In this document: positions 35,242 to 44,408 of the stretch, in pieces
How positions within the stretch are numbered: the first letter of the stretch is position 1
Layout of the letters: every line of letters begins with the position of its first letter
NCBI GenBank assembly: GCA_963734865.1
Contig: CAVTIV010000023.1
Location: 85,188 to 149,187, forward strand
DNA: 64,000 bases
Direction of reading: 5' to 3'
Origin: CBDCUW01 sp963734865
GTDB lineage: Bacteria; Planctomycetota; Planctomycetia; Pirellulales; Pirellulaceae
Translations under genes and position numbers: made by a program
Notes under the pieces: generated by a model
The model's database searches: none
Seen by the model: only the letters and a program-made list of their open reading frames with translations
What the model was told of the DNA's origin: nothing

Positions 35242-36341
35242 GGCGAACTCCTCTGCGGTTTCACGGGACCAATCACCATTTCTTTTAATTCGTTCGTGGA
35301 AATGCCCGCCGTTGTGACTTGGCCCCATGAGAACATCGTGTCGCTCCAACCCTCCATCAGGCTGCTGTTGCCGCCCGCGTGACCGCGAACCAATGGCGTG
35401 TCGTCGATCAGACGCTGGCCCTTCCAATTGCCGCGCGACGCCACGAGCAAGCCGACGCGGGCCAAGTCGCTGGCGCTCATTGACACCCAACCACCGCCGC
35501 CTTGTACGCGACAATCGTTGATCTTGTACGGCGGATCGCAGAACAACCCGTAACCCGGCATCCCCGGATACCAGTCGCGATTGTCGTGCAATTCCCGACC
35601 GGTCGCCCATTGCCAGTCGTCCGGCTGGATGCCCATATGGTCGAAGAGCTTTTCGTCGAGCACATCTTTGAGTTCCCGTATCCAGATGGCGGTCAACGCC
35701 TGCGACAACCGCCAACGTCCTCCACTTAAGTAGCGTGATTCCTTTCCCGGCTCGACGTGAGCGTAGTTGTCCGCCGTCGGGTCGCCGGTCCATTTCGCCC
35801 AACTCGGTACGTCTTGCTTTTTCGACCAGAAAAAGCCGTTGCTGATTGGGAAGCCGCCGCGCATGGTGTGCAAATGAAAAAACGTCAGCGACTGATGAAC
35901 GCCCCGGTCCATCCGCTTGTGATCGGCGTCCAATTGTCCTTCGCCCGTCCAGTACTTCCGAATCGGATCGTTGGCATCTTTGATCAAGCCTTCGTCGATC
36001 GCCAATTGCAAGGCAAACGACGTGAAGGCCTTGCCGACCGAGGCACTCTGAACTCTGCATTCGCCGTCGCCGAACGTGTTCAACAAATACCCGCCGCGCG
36101 TCACGACGACGCCGAAGTTGCGACTGGGATTCTGACCCCAACTGTTGTTGCCGGACGGTTTCTGCCGCGCGACCCACGCGTTCCACTTCGCGACGTCAAG
36201 GCCGGCCTGTTGCGGTGTGATCGTCTGCCATTGGGCACTGGGATAGACAACCCAGTCGGGCACCTGTGCCTCGGCACTCAGCGACATCGTGGCGGTCAGC
36301 AACGCGAGGATCATGAAAGCGATCAAGAAACTGCGCGGCAT
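35238..36341 (-). CDS. Secreted serine hydrolase, beta-lactamase (class C) fold
   Basis: A 367-residue protein starting MPRSFLIAFMILALLTATMSLSAEA (signal peptide); the longer frame upstream lacks homology. The nucleophile motif SxxK is in CRVQSASVGKAFTSF, and a late Gly-rich block is VQGGGGWVSMSASDLARVGLL. This group includes esterases, transesterases and D-aminopeptidases rather than true lactamases. In planctomycetes it is abundant in sulfatase/glycosidase clusters, where deacylation of glycans or small esters is likely (inference). Coupled to the next gene by an ATGA overlap, and 10 bases after the DUF4185 gene. Confidence 0.8.
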   Translation of the reverse strand: MPRSFLIAFMILALLTATMSLSAEAQVPDWVVYPSAQWQTITPQQAGLDVAKWNAWVARQKPSGNNSWGQNPSRNFGVVVTRGGYLLNTFGDGECRVQSASVGKAFTSFALQLAIDEGLIKDANDPIRKYWTGEGQLDADHKRMDRGVHQSLTFFHLHTMRGGFPISNGFFWSKKQDVPSWAKWTGDPTADNYAHVEPGKESRYLSGGRWRLSQALTAIWIRELKDVLDEKLFDHMGIQPDDWQWATGRELHDNRDWYPGMPGYGLFCDPPYKINDCRVQGGGGWVSMSASDLARVGLLVASRGNWKGQRLIDDTPLVRGHAGGNSSLMEGWSDTMFSWGQVTTAGISTNELKEMVIGPVKPQRSSP

Positions 36342-36351
36342 GCTATTGTCC

Positions 36352-37458
36352 TCATTTGCCCTTCGATGCTTTGTCGTCGGTCGTCGCCAGGATGAATTCG
36401 CCGCGCACCGTATTCCACGAGTCGTTCGCACCGGTGCCGGTGAAGATCAATGTAAAACTCTTGCCATCCTCACCGAGCCATTTGTTGGAAAAGTTCCAGA
36501 AGAAGGTCGAACCGAACTTGCCCCAGTTCCGGTAATAGTCGACGGTGGTCCACGGTCCCCACGGCTGGGTCGCGTCGAACATGCCGAGGTTTCCATGGAA
36601 GGACGCGTCGTGTTCGGTGCACAGCAGATAGCGTTTCAAGCCTGCGTTGTAGCTGACGCTGAAACACCAGCCGACGCCGTTGACATCTTCGAATACAGGA
36701 CGTCGAGCGGCGATGTCCTTGGTCCACTTTGGTTGACTGCTGTCATCGAGTCCGGTGAAGAATTCATACGCGGCTCGTTGCATGAGCTTGTCTTTCGGCA
36801 CGCGCAGCAGGTCGATTTGTCCGGGCTTGTGGACATTCAGTTGTGACGGATTGCCTTGCAGCCGGATGGCGTAAGCATAAACATAGTTGTCGCGGGCCCC
36901 GGCGTAATCGCTGCCGAACTGGCAAAACGTTGGCATGATCAGCCGGTCGGACTTCAAAAACGCCCAATCGGCCTTCGACCAATTCGTACCGTGATCGGTG
37001 GACTTATGAAGCCGCGTTTCCCGGTAGCTGGTCGTGTCCGACCCCGGTCCGACCCACATGTACAACGCGCCGCCGACCGACAGAATGCCGTAGCTCTTAC
37101 CGCCGAACCTGGCGGCGTTTTGAGCGTTCTTACCACCCCAGACGTTTACGCCTTGATATTTGTTGCTGGCTCCTTCGATTCGCGCGACTCCCAGACTGAC
37201 TCGGCCGTCGCCGTTCGTCCCGCCGAATCCGCCGCCATCGCCCCACGCCGCGTACTGATGATCGTCGTCAGCCCAGGTGATTGCCCAATTGTCGCTGCCT
37301 GGTGCCCGCCGCTCGTGCGTTGCGAAATCGAATGTGACACTGGCGATAACCTGGCTCGGCGGATACGGCGGTTCCGCCCGAGCCGCCGCTGCAAACAGCA
37401 GACACATTCCCGCCCACAGGAAACGACGCGCGTCAATCGTTCGCTTGTCCAATCGCAT
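36352..37458 (-). CDS. DUF4185-like secreted protein, copy 2
   Basis: A 368-residue protein starting MRLDKRTIDARRFLWAGMCLLF with signal peptide ending ARAEPPYPPSQVI. It is a five-bladed-propeller-type sequence with AWGDGGGFGGTNGDGRVSLG, HKSTDHGTNWSKADWAF, LLRVPKDKLMQRAAYEFF, KRYLLCTEHD and WGPWTTVDYYRNWG, matching DUF4185. It is a clear paralogue of the gene immediately upstream. The open frame runs on through that gene only because of a frame shift there; the internal signal peptide shows they are two genes. Role unknown, probably glycan-related. Confidence 0.8.
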   Translation of the reverse strand: MRLDKRTIDARRFLWAGMCLLFAAAARAEPPYPPSQVIASVTFDFATHERRAPGSDNWAITWADDDHQYAAWGDGGGFGGTNGDGRVSLGVARIEGASNKYQGVNVWGGKNAQNAARFGGKSYGILSVGGALYMWVGPGSDTTSYRETRLHKSTDHGTNWSKADWAFLKSDRLIMPTFCQFGSDYAGARDNYVYAYAIRLQGNPSQLNVHKPGQIDLLRVPKDKLMQRAAYEFFTGLDDSSQPKWTKDIAARRPVFEDVNGVGWCFSVSYNAGLKRYLLCTEHDASFHGNLGMFDATQPWGPWTTVDYYRNWGKFGSTFFWNFSNKWLGEDGKSFTLIFTGTGANDSWNTVRGEFILATTDDKASKGK

Positions 37459-37481
37459 GAGTACTTCCTCTGATCCTGCTG

Positions 37482-38574
37482 CTACTTGTCTTTGAGCGTG
37501 AGTGAGACTTTCACGATGTTGAGCTTGTCGTGCGCCTGAATGCCGGTCTGCGCCGGCACCATAGACGCTGAACACGCACCACATCGTTCGTCCGTCGTCG
37601 CTGATCCATTTCTGTGGGAAATCACAGTTCAACCCGTGACCTGCGGTGCCCATCTGGCCCCAGTCCTCGTAGTAGGCCACGGTCGTCCACGGTCCCCAGG
37701 GCTGCGGTGCGTCGAAGATGCCGAGTTGGCCTGGTCCCGTGTGAAAGCTAGTGAGGAGGAACCGCTTGAGCACTGGGTGATAGACGACGCCCGTCGTGGG
37801 AATCACGCCGTGCGGGTCGCTGAATACCGGCTTGGCGGTGGCGACGTCGGACGACCAAATCGGACGGTCGCCCTCCAGTCCAGCAACAAACTCATAGGCG
37901 GCACGGTCCTTCATCTTCTCCTTCGGCACGCGGGACAGGTACGTGGCGTTGCCTGCACCCTGAGCCGCCTGCCGGAAGCCATAGATATAGACGTAACCAT
38001 CCAACTCCTTGGGCAGTTCAGCATAGTCGCGACCAAAGTTCAGGAAACGGGCCGGTTTGAAATTCCCGTCACCTTTGGGAAACACCCACGAGGTCTGCTG
38101 CCAGGTCGCTCCACCGTCGTCGGACCATGCCAGCGAATGATTGACGTCGGGCCATGTTCCATCCTGTAGATTGAGCCGCGCGTAGAGCGTTCCATCGACG
38201 TATAGAATGCCGCCTGTTTTTCCTTTTTGAGGAAACGACGCAGGATGCAGCGCGTTCTTACCACCGTTGATATTGACGCCTCGAAACTTCTCGGGCGGAC
38301 CTTCAATGCGCGCGAAGCCCATGCTCACTCTGCCGTCGGAGTTTGTTCCGCCGAATCCGCCGCCGTCACCCCAAGCCGTGTAAAGGTGTCCGTCGGGACC
38401 CCAGGTCACAGGCCACAGATCACTCCCCGGAGCCGCTGTTTTGTGCGTGTCCCAGTGCCAGGTGATGTCTTCGATCACTTCGCTGCGTGGATACGGCGGT
38501 TCGGCGGCGCGTAGTGTCACGCAGTGATGGGATGCGCAACAAATGATGAACAGTATGAGTCGAAGCGGCTTCAT
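37482..38574 (-). CDS. DUF4185-like secreted protein, copy 1 (C-terminus out of frame)
   Basis: Start MKPLRLILFIICCASHHC at 38574, with a signal peptide and then AEPPYPRSEVIEDITWHW. Blocks parallel to copy 2: AWGDGGGFGGTNSDGRVSMG, AWSDDGGATWQQTSWVF, LSRVPKEKMKDRAAYEFV, KRFLLTSFHTGPGQLGIF. Near 37549-37556 the frame should shift so that VYGAG continues QTGIQAHDKLNIVKVSLTLKDK and ends at the TAG at 37482. The loss of one GC pair in a GCGCGC tract (or one extra base) would explain this. Corrected length is about 364 residues. A 24-base gap separates it from copy 2. Confidence 0.78.
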
Positions 38575-38594
38575 GAATTGACCACCGTGTCCGT

Positions 38595-38743
38595 AGGATG
38601 ATAGACAGAACGATATGCGACGGGCGCGTCGTGTCGTGGTACATGGTTTGCCGGGCGACTTGGGTTTGCGTGTCAGTGGCCCGGTCGTTGCCGGTGTTGG
38701 TATTGCGGTCCCAGAGAGGGAAGCCCCCGTCGCCATCATGGCG
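38595..38743 (-). pseudogene. Remnant of a CocE/NonD-type hydrolase C-terminus
   Basis: About 45 residues in one frame read GGFPLWDRNTNTGNDRATD then TQVARQTMYHD and RPSHIVLSII. This matches the C-terminal signature of X-Pro dipeptidyl-peptidase/CocE-NonD hydrolases (FDRNxNTG...ATQTVYHD..PSHVVLP). An in-frame TAA lies at 38744-38746, and no N-terminal part exists nearby. It lies in the gap upstream of DUF4185 copy 1, so it is a gene fragment. Confidence 0.6.
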
Positions 38744-38762
38744 TTAGCGCTGCGTGTCATCA

Positions 38763-39195
38763 TCAACGCTCCTTGGCCGGTTTGGCAGCCGCATCGAATG
38801 CTGCCAGAGCGGATCGAGCTTTGGCTAAAACGATCCGTTCTTTGGAGTCCAATTGATCCATTCGTCGCGGTTCGCGGAGATCGCAGGAACGGCGAAGACG
38901 AGTATCTGGAGTGGTTCGCTGCGAGCCATTGTGAAAACACCACCCCGCCGCGCCGCCAGTGACGGCACCGCGCAGATCATCGAGATCCCGGCGAATGAAT
39001 TCATCGAGAGCACCCAGCGCCCCGTAGTAACTGATCCCCAGCAAAAACGTGGGCCTTTCGTTGAGCGTAAACCGCGAGTCCCACAGGCCCAGGACGGTTG
39101 TTTCGGCCGCCTGCGCCTCCGCGGGTGGACACAGTGACAGCCGCCGTCAACATAGCAATTCGGCCTGTTGCGGCGAGGAAGTAACGTCGTTTCAT
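38763..39195 (-). pseudogene. Glycoside-hydrolase-like gene with a large internal deletion
   Basis: ATG 39195 opens an RR-containing signal (MKRRYFLAATGRIAML), cleaved near AQA. After a small frame shift the N-terminal family block follows: TVLGLWDSRFTLNERPTFL, then LGISYYGALGALDEFIRRD. It jumps directly to a C-terminal block, RGAVTGGAAGWCFHNGSQ ... RSCDLREPRRMDQLD. In the secreted cellulase/apiosidase-like family these blocks are separated by a catalytic domain of some 250-300 residues, which is absent. Only about 144 codons remain. The join is nearly in frame. Confidence 0.6.
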
Positions 39196-39465
39196 GGTCG
39201 TTTGTCTGGTACAGTTGTGGTGCAACATTGACTCTAGCCGATATGCCACACGGCGGCGAATGTGTCACGAAAAGTGGCGTTTCTTCCAAGGCGAGCGCGA
39301 TTCTGTGACACGTTTTTGTTCGCCCGGCATATCAGTCAATGGAACAGAGGCGGCTGCGTCCCCGCCTGTCGCCACTCGCAACTCCCCCCCAAAAAAAGCC
39401 CCGCCTGGTCTCGACGAGATGGCTGTCACATGCCGAAACCCACTTCTTATCGCACGACACTAGTT

Positions 39466-39553
39466 GGACCGCGCCATTTTGGTTGTAGTCCTGCCACTCC
39501 GCTGGCAGGGCATACCGCGATTCGCGGCAAATGACCCGCCAGCGGAGTCGCGG
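39466..39553 (-). repeat. Hairpin-forming repeat, left copy, abutting the DUF6807 stop codon
   Basis: Reverse complement of most of 40659-40747. It contains an internal dyad: ACTCCGCTGGC pairs with GCCAGCGGAGT around CCGCGATTCGCGG. It ends exactly one base before the stop codon of the DUF6807 gene. Confidence 0.9.
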
Positions 39554-40528
39554 TCATTCGTTGCACCACGTCTCCCACTGCTGGTCAATCCACTTTGGAT
39601 CGGGTTTCGTGTCCGCAATCAAGAAGCGATATCGACCTTTCAAAGGATGATCGTGGTCGATGGTGAAAGCACCGTCGACAGATGGTGCAAAGCAAAAATA
39701 CGGTTTCGATGGATGCAGGCGGGCCGCTTGGGGTGCTCGAAAATTGTCCGCATGAGACAAGACGGCAATGCTGACGGGATCGCCGCCGATGTTGCCCGAT
39801 AGAGCCACCCATTTCGCGTGTTCATGATTCCCTTTGACCCGGTCGGAGCCGAGACTGTTCAGGAACTCGCTCGGTTCAATTTTGAGATCGCTTTGCTTGC
39901 GGGCTTCGCTGTCTTTCGCGGACAGCCATCGCGTTGGACCTCGCAGCACGATCCCACCGTAATGGTATTGGTTGATTATGAGCGGTTTTGTTGTGATCGC
40001 CGTTTGTTCGGTCTCCAGATCGAAGCAATGGTACGTTCCATCAGTCCGAAACACCGAGACTTTCCACCGCTCTCGCAAAACGTCAACGGGCGGCTCTGTT
40101 TCGACGCGGTGAAGCAAGTCGACTTCAAAACCCGCGACTTCTGCAGTTTGGAACGTGGACCCAACTCGTTCGTGCAGCACTCTCCCCGTCCGTCCCGCCA
40201 AATTCCAAAAATCAACCGCCCGGCCATCGTACGTCGTATTAACCCAAGCCGAGAAAATGCCCTGCTGATGGGCGTGATCAAACGGAAACATTGCCGTCAC
40301 GATTTTACCATGCGGAGAGCCGACCGGATGCAGGCAACCGCTTCGTTCGTAGATCGGGTCGATACCCCTCGGAGCCGGTGGCGATACTTTGTTGTAAGTG
40401 ACAACAACCTTGTCGGCTTGTGTGACGACGATCGTTTGTTCGTCTTCGACGACTTTTAACTTTTGCGCAAATGCCCCGTGCGTCATACACACTATCGCAG
40501 GGAAGCAGAGTAGCAACGACTTGACCAT
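39554..40528 (-). CDS. DUF6807 (PmoA-type) family secreted protein
   Basis: A 324-residue protein starting MVKSLLLCFPAIVCMTHGAFA (signal peptide; an ATG 12 bases upstream is also possible). Family blocks are YERSGCLHPVGSPHGKIVT, FDHAHQQGIFSAWVNT, VDFWNLAGRTGR and the C-terminal NNIGG-like DPVSIAVLSHADNFRAPQ, SKPYFCFAPS. The His-rich FPFDHAHQQGIF resembles an active site. The name PmoA is historical and does not mean methane monooxygenase. Such genes are frequent in planctomycete sugar-degradation clusters. The gene is bracketed by inverted hairpin repeats. Confidence 0.82.
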   Translation of the reverse strand: MVKSLLLCFPAIVCMTHGAFAQKLKVVEDEQTIVVTQADKVVVTYNKVSPPAPRGIDPIYERSGCLHPVGSPHGKIVTAMFPFDHAHQQGIFSAWVNTTYDGRAVDFWNLAGRTGRVLHERVGSTFQTAEVAGFEVDLLHRVETEPPVDVLRERWKVSVFRTDGTYHCFDLETEQTAITTKPLIINQYHYGGIVLRGPTRWLSAKDSEARKQSDLKIEPSEFLNSLGSDRVKGNHEHAKWVALSGNIGGDPVSIAVLSHADNFRAPQAARLHPSKPYFCFAPSVDGAFTIDHDHPLKGRYRFLIADTKPDPKWIDQQWETWCNE

Positions 40529-40596
40529 GATACGTCCCATTTCCCTTTTGCGTGACCGTCAATGGAATGCTGCTCCGCAGCGACAGCACAGCTTAG

Positions 40597-40749
40597 CTGG
40601 ACAGCGCCACTTTTTAACGAAGACCTCGTGTTTTACCGGGCGATGCAATCCAAGTCGTCCCGCGACTCCGCTGGCGGGTCATTTGCCGCAAATCGCGGCA
40701 TGCCCTGCCAGCGGAGTGGCAGGACGACAACAAAAGTGGCGCTGTCCAG
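40597..40749 (+). repeat. Hairpin-forming repeat, right copy, with outer inverted repeat
   Basis: 40659-40747 is the reverse complement of 39466-39553 with few differences. In addition CTGGACAGCGCCACTTTT (40597-40614) pairs perfectly with 40732-40749, enclosing a 117-base loop. Together with the left copy it brackets the DUF6807 gene. Confidence 0.9.
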
Positions 40750-40829
40750 TTTAGCGAAATGAGCCGAGATTGGGGGCGGCGAGAAGTAACGCGGCAGCCA
40801 GCAGCGGCTGGCCGGAACCGCAGTGCCAT

Positions 40830-41209
40830 CAGCAATAGCCTCATCTTCGCGGCCGCATGGAAGTCTTACAGCGGATCATTCTTTCGGCGAAGTCTCGCCG
40901 ATCGTCCAGCTGCCATCGGCTCACCGTCTTGGCACCAATGTGCTTGCCTTCAGCGAATTCTGGCGCAGGATCGCCGGTCCACCAGTGAGGAAACCGATGA
41001 GAGGGTTGGCGGGGAACGTCGGCTGCGGGGCGACCGCCGTGATGTACTTTTTCCAGTGGTAGAACAGGGCGATGAACTGATCGGAGATGATGGTCTGAAT
41101 GCCATATTTTCCCCAGTGCGGCCGGATGTACTGTTGGTAAGTCTCATCCTGCTCCCAAATGAAATAGAAGCGAACCTTGCGGGTGTAATACGCCGAGGAA
41201 CGTCTTCAT
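40830..41209 (-). pseudogene. Broken coding remnant of unknown family
   Basis: An ATG at 41209 with GGAG upstream runs into a stop after 21 codons. A second frame reads YYTRKVRFYFIWEQDETY, QQYIRPHWGKYGIQTIISDQ and FYHWKKYITAVAPQPTFP, rich in aromatic residues and protein-like. It breaks again near 40970, continuing as FAEGKHIGAKTVSRWQLDD and DFAERMIR. These pieces look like one gene with at least two frame breaks. No family is recognised, and the 5' end may be missing. Confidence 0.4.
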
Positions 41210-41273
41210 TGGTTGGCTCCAAGTTGACGCGTTTTTTGAGATCGTGTCGTGCGCAAAAACAGTTTGGCGGCGA

Positions 41274-42728
41274 TCACTCGCGCCGTCGCAAATGCAACAG
41301 AGCGTCTTCGGGTAACGGCGACGGGAACGTTCGGTTGCCGCCGGTATGTTCGACGGGCTTCTCTGCGGATTCTGTTCCCGTGGCAGGATCAATCCATGTT
41401 GCGTCGTACGATCCCGCGGGAAATGTAAGCGAAAGGTTCGCGATTCCCGCGGGCTTGTAGGCCACGTACTCATGTCCGGGATTTGACAAGCAGTACTTCG
41501 AGGACGCTGCGGTCTCGCTCGGCGCCATCGCTGCGAGATCGATTCGTTCGGTCAACCGGCGAGCGATACCCATGTTGCGGCGGACCGGCTCCCATTGCGG
41601 GTCAAACCGCCTGCCGATCACCTCGCCGTCATACGGATCCATGAAGAGCGGATTGTGGCCGCGGAGGAAAGCTTTCCAGACCCACGTGCCGTTTCCGCCG
41701 ATACCCCAGACATGATCGGTGTCGAGCAGACTGACCTTCTTGCCGTCCCAGGCCGGCGGGTCGTCCCGAAACCCGTCGCGTGAACCCGGCGAGATCCAAT
41801 CGGCCGGACTAGCTAGCATGCTCTTCAAATCCTCGGCACCATGGCCGGTGATCCCGATGGGGTGCTGCTTGGGCTTGCCGCGCTCTTGGTCACGTATGGT
41901 CTCGACGACCCACCAGTCCCACTCCTTCTCGCCCCCTTCGTTGATCACTTCGTAGAGCACGTTGTCGAGATCGTTCACGGTATCGACGACCTTGCGAATG
42001 TACGCGGCCTGTATTGCATTGGCCGCATGATTGGCGAGGCTGTGCGGTTTGCCACTGTTTGGATCGCCTTCGACACCGGCGTCGATGCCGTTGACGTTGT
42101 TGTCCGCGTTAAAGGGATGCCCGCGCCAGGCCCAGCCGGCCGGCGCCGCCCGGCCGCGATTGCCGTGCATCAGTCCCCAGCCTTCGAACAGCATCACCGA
42201 GACATAGATCCCGCGCCGCCCCGCTTCGCCGACTCGCGTTCGCAAGCGATCGAAGTAAGTCGCGTCGAACTGGTTCAGATCGAACTTCGGCTTGCCGTCG
42301 AGGGCTTTCTCCGAGCCGGTCCGCGCCCATGGGTGCGGCGCTACGCGGTGAACAAAGTCCTTGCCCAATCCGCCATTCGCCCGCGTGTCCCAGGTCACCG
42401 AGTCCCACGTCCAAAGCCGGATGAAATTGTGGCCGTAGCGACTGAGGAAGTCGAGATAGGCCGCAAAGTCGAACGCCTCGGGCGGATCGCTGCGTCCCAT
42501 GTCGACCAGATTGTTCCACATGTGCGAGCCAACCAGCAGAATCGCGCGGCCGTTGGCATCGCTGAAGTATCGCGGGTTCTTCGGATGAACTCGTAGCGGT
42601 CCGCTAGCCGGGCGCGATTGTTCCTCTGCGCCTTTGCCGAAAACATTCACATGCCACGTTGTGACATGCGAGAGCGCGGCCAGCGAGGCGGCCGTACCGG
42701 TATTCTTCAAGAAGTGACGTCGATTCAT
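41274..42728 (-). CDS. Secreted glycoside-hydrolase-like protein (apiosidase/collagen-binding-domain type)
   Basis: A 484-residue protein with an RR-type signal (MNRRHFLKNTGTAASLAALS). The catalytic barrel shows GRAILLVGSHMWNNLVDMG, NFIRLWTWDSVTWD, RRGIYVSVMLFEGWG and a likely acid/base in LYEVINEGGEKEW. VSLLDTDHVWGIGGNGTWVW and HNPLFMDPYDG follow. The C-terminal beta domain (NPGHEYVAYKPAG ... PAGSYDATWIDPATG) matches the putative collagen-binding domain found after such barrels. It overlaps the upstream gene stop/start by 4 bases, so it is coupled to another member of the same superfamily. Substrate unknown, plausibly pectin or hemicellulose side chains. Confidence 0.78.
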   Translation of the reverse strand: MNRRHFLKNTGTAASLAALSHVTTWHVNVFGKGAEEQSRPASGPLRVHPKNPRYFSDANGRAILLVGSHMWNNLVDMGRSDPPEAFDFAAYLDFLSRYGHNFIRLWTWDSVTWDTRANGGLGKDFVHRVAPHPWARTGSEKALDGKPKFDLNQFDATYFDRLRTRVGEAGRRGIYVSVMLFEGWGLMHGNRGRAAPAGWAWRGHPFNADNNVNGIDAGVEGDPNSGKPHSLANHAANAIQAAYIRKVVDTVNDLDNVLYEVINEGGEKEWDWWVVETIRDQERGKPKQHPIGITGHGAEDLKSMLASPADWISPGSRDGFRDDPPAWDGKKVSLLDTDHVWGIGGNGTWVWKAFLRGHNPLFMDPYDGEVIGRRFDPQWEPVRRNMGIARRLTERIDLAAMAPSETAASSKYCLSNPGHEYVAYKPAGIANLSLTFPAGSYDATWIDPATGTESAEKPVEHTGGNRTFPSPLPEDALLHLRRRE

Positions 42729-44341
42729 GGCTTGATCCTCAGTAGGCGCAAGGCCCAGTCACCTTGCGATGGCGGGGTGAACGATTGTTGTCCTCCGGCG
42801 ACTCGGCCGCCGTCGGTGAATTGGCCGCGGAATCCGTTCGCTGGATTCCACCACGACACTTGGTACTCGGTGTTCGGTGGCAAGTCGATCGTCACCATGC
42901 CTCCGGCAGGCAGATACAGTGCGTAGACGGCGCCGGGTTTCGCGAGACACAAAGCCTGGCCAGATTTTACAAGTTCGTTGTGCGGCTGCATTTCCCAAAA
43001 GGCGAGCGATTCCATCAATGTCCGCGTGCCTCCCAATTCGGTCCAGACGGGTTCCCAGGCGGACATCGGGCGGTCGTACGGCGACTGCACGTGTGCTTCC
43101 CAGACGCCGCCGGCCATGTACGCGGCCCACCACGCGGCGCGAGTCTCTTCGGGACGGCCTTCATCGAAGTTGGCCATCAGCGTGCGTTTTCCTCGCTGCT
43201 CACAGCCGCGAATCCAGTCGATGGCGATCTGGTTGTGCTGCAGTGCGTTGGCCAATCCGCTCCGCGTGCCGGGGCTGCCGGTCTGGATCGCCGTGAAGTC
43301 GATTTGCGGCGCATCGATGTAATCGTTGTTCGCTGTGTTCACGTTGTGAATGCCGCGCGGGTGGTGGTAGGGATCGATGTCGGCAAGTTGCTGAGCCAGT
43401 GCCAGACCTTCGGACAACTTATAGTTCTCGTTGTGTTCTTCGCCCATGTTGAAGACCAGCGCCGGCAGATAGCCAAAGCGCGCGACGATCTCGCGATAGT
43501 AGCGGGCGTGGTCAAATCTTTTCCATGCACTGTCGTCTTCCAATACGAGGTACACGACGACGCCTCGCGTTTGCATGTATTCGAACAAATCGCGCCACTC
43601 GTCGAGCTTCGCCACGTCGAAGCGGACCTCGCCAGTGCTGTTCGTTTTGGCTTCCTTCGCGGTCCGACCCAGCCACGGCCAGACGTCCTTGTCGTCACCG
43701 TCGATATTGTGGCTCATGATGTAGAAAGAATTGATACCCCGCTCGGCGAGATAATCAACGGCCGCCTTGCGCTTCTCCAGCGTGTCGTAGTTTTTGTACT
43801 TGCCGAGAAAATTCTCTGGATCGTCGCAGCCGGCTTTGAGCCAATACGGTCCGTCGCGGAACTTCAGATAACGAATCTTGTTCTCGGCCGTACCCGCAGC
43901 TTCCAACCGGCCCCAACGATAAAAGTCCGGTGCATCCGGGGCGGCTTTCGTGACGTTGAACGATCCTGCGTGGCCATCGAGTAACGGTTGCTTGCTGCGG
44001 GAGCGGAACGACCACTGGCCCAGCTCATCAGCCGAGAATCGCACGATCCACACGTTGCCATCAAGTTCGCCCTTTCCATCGCCGTCGTAGAAGCCGGGAA
44101 CGCTGTACGACTTTCCGCTGGGACCGGTGAACTGCACGTCCACCGACATACCGAATGGATTTGGTTCTCCCGCGCCTCGCGACTCTGGCCCGTTGAGCGG
44201 GATTTCGATCTTTGTCCACTTGGCAAATGAGCCGAGTTCCTTGGCGCGGATTGGCGCGGCCTGAAGTGACAAAATCAATGCCATCGTCAGTAGGACAGAT
44301 CGCTTCCGTATCGCATGTTGAACCGTGTTGCGTGTTGTCAT
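42725..44341 (-). CDS. Secreted DUF5060 plus apiosidase-like glycosidase
   Basis: A 538-residue protein, start MTTRNTVQHAIRKRSVLLTMALIL at 44341 with signal peptide. An N-terminal Ig-like DUF5060 domain (FAKWTKIEIPLNG; YSVPGFYDGDGKGELDGNVW; DELGQWSFRSRS) precedes a barrel with YWLKAGCDDPENFLG, INSFYIMSHNIDGDDKDVWP, VVVYLVLEDDSAW and PALVFNMGEEHNENYK (Glu candidates), then RTLMANFDEGRPEE. The C-terminal beta domain reads CLAKPGAVYALYLPAGGMV and SWWNPANGFRGQF. Coupled by ATGA overlap with 41274-42728. Family-level inference only. Confidence 0.8.
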   Translation of the reverse strand: MTTRNTVQHAIRKRSVLLTMALILSLQAAPIRAKELGSFAKWTKIEIPLNGPESRGAGEPNPFGMSVDVQFTGPSGKSYSVPGFYDGDGKGELDGNVWIVRFSADELGQWSFRSRSKQPLLDGHAGSFNVTKAAPDAPDFYRWGRLEAAGTAENKIRYLKFRDGPYWLKAGCDDPENFLGKYKNYDTLEKRKAAVDYLAERGINSFYIMSHNIDGDDKDVWPWLGRTAKEAKTNSTGEVRFDVAKLDEWRDLFEYMQTRGVVVYLVLEDDSAWKRFDHARYYREIVARFGYLPALVFNMGEEHNENYKLSEGLALAQQLADIDPYHHPRGIHNVNTANNDYIDAPQIDFTAIQTGSPGTRSGLANALQHNQIAIDWIRGCEQRGKRTLMANFDEGRPEETRAAWWAAYMAGGVWEAHVQSPYDRPMSAWEPVWTELGGTRTLMESLAFWEMQPHNELVKSGQALCLAKPGAVYALYLPAGGMVTIDLPPNTEYQVSWWNPANGFRGQFTDGGRVAGGQQSFTPPSQGDWALRLLRIKP

Positions 44342-44408
44342 CGGGTATTTCTCATTTCGAGTCGGCGCAGACGGGGTGCATGAACTCCTGGACGAATCGT
44401 TACGGTAC

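Noticed and set aside
39554..40528. Methane monooxygenase subunit (PmoA)
   Set aside because: The family label is historical. The sequence is a soluble exported protein without the membrane segments of particulate methane monooxygenase.
40759..41460. 233-codon plus-strand frame
   Set aside because: It is antisense to the glycosidase C-terminus and the broken remnant and is Arg-rich without a domain. The minus-strand frames are more protein-like.
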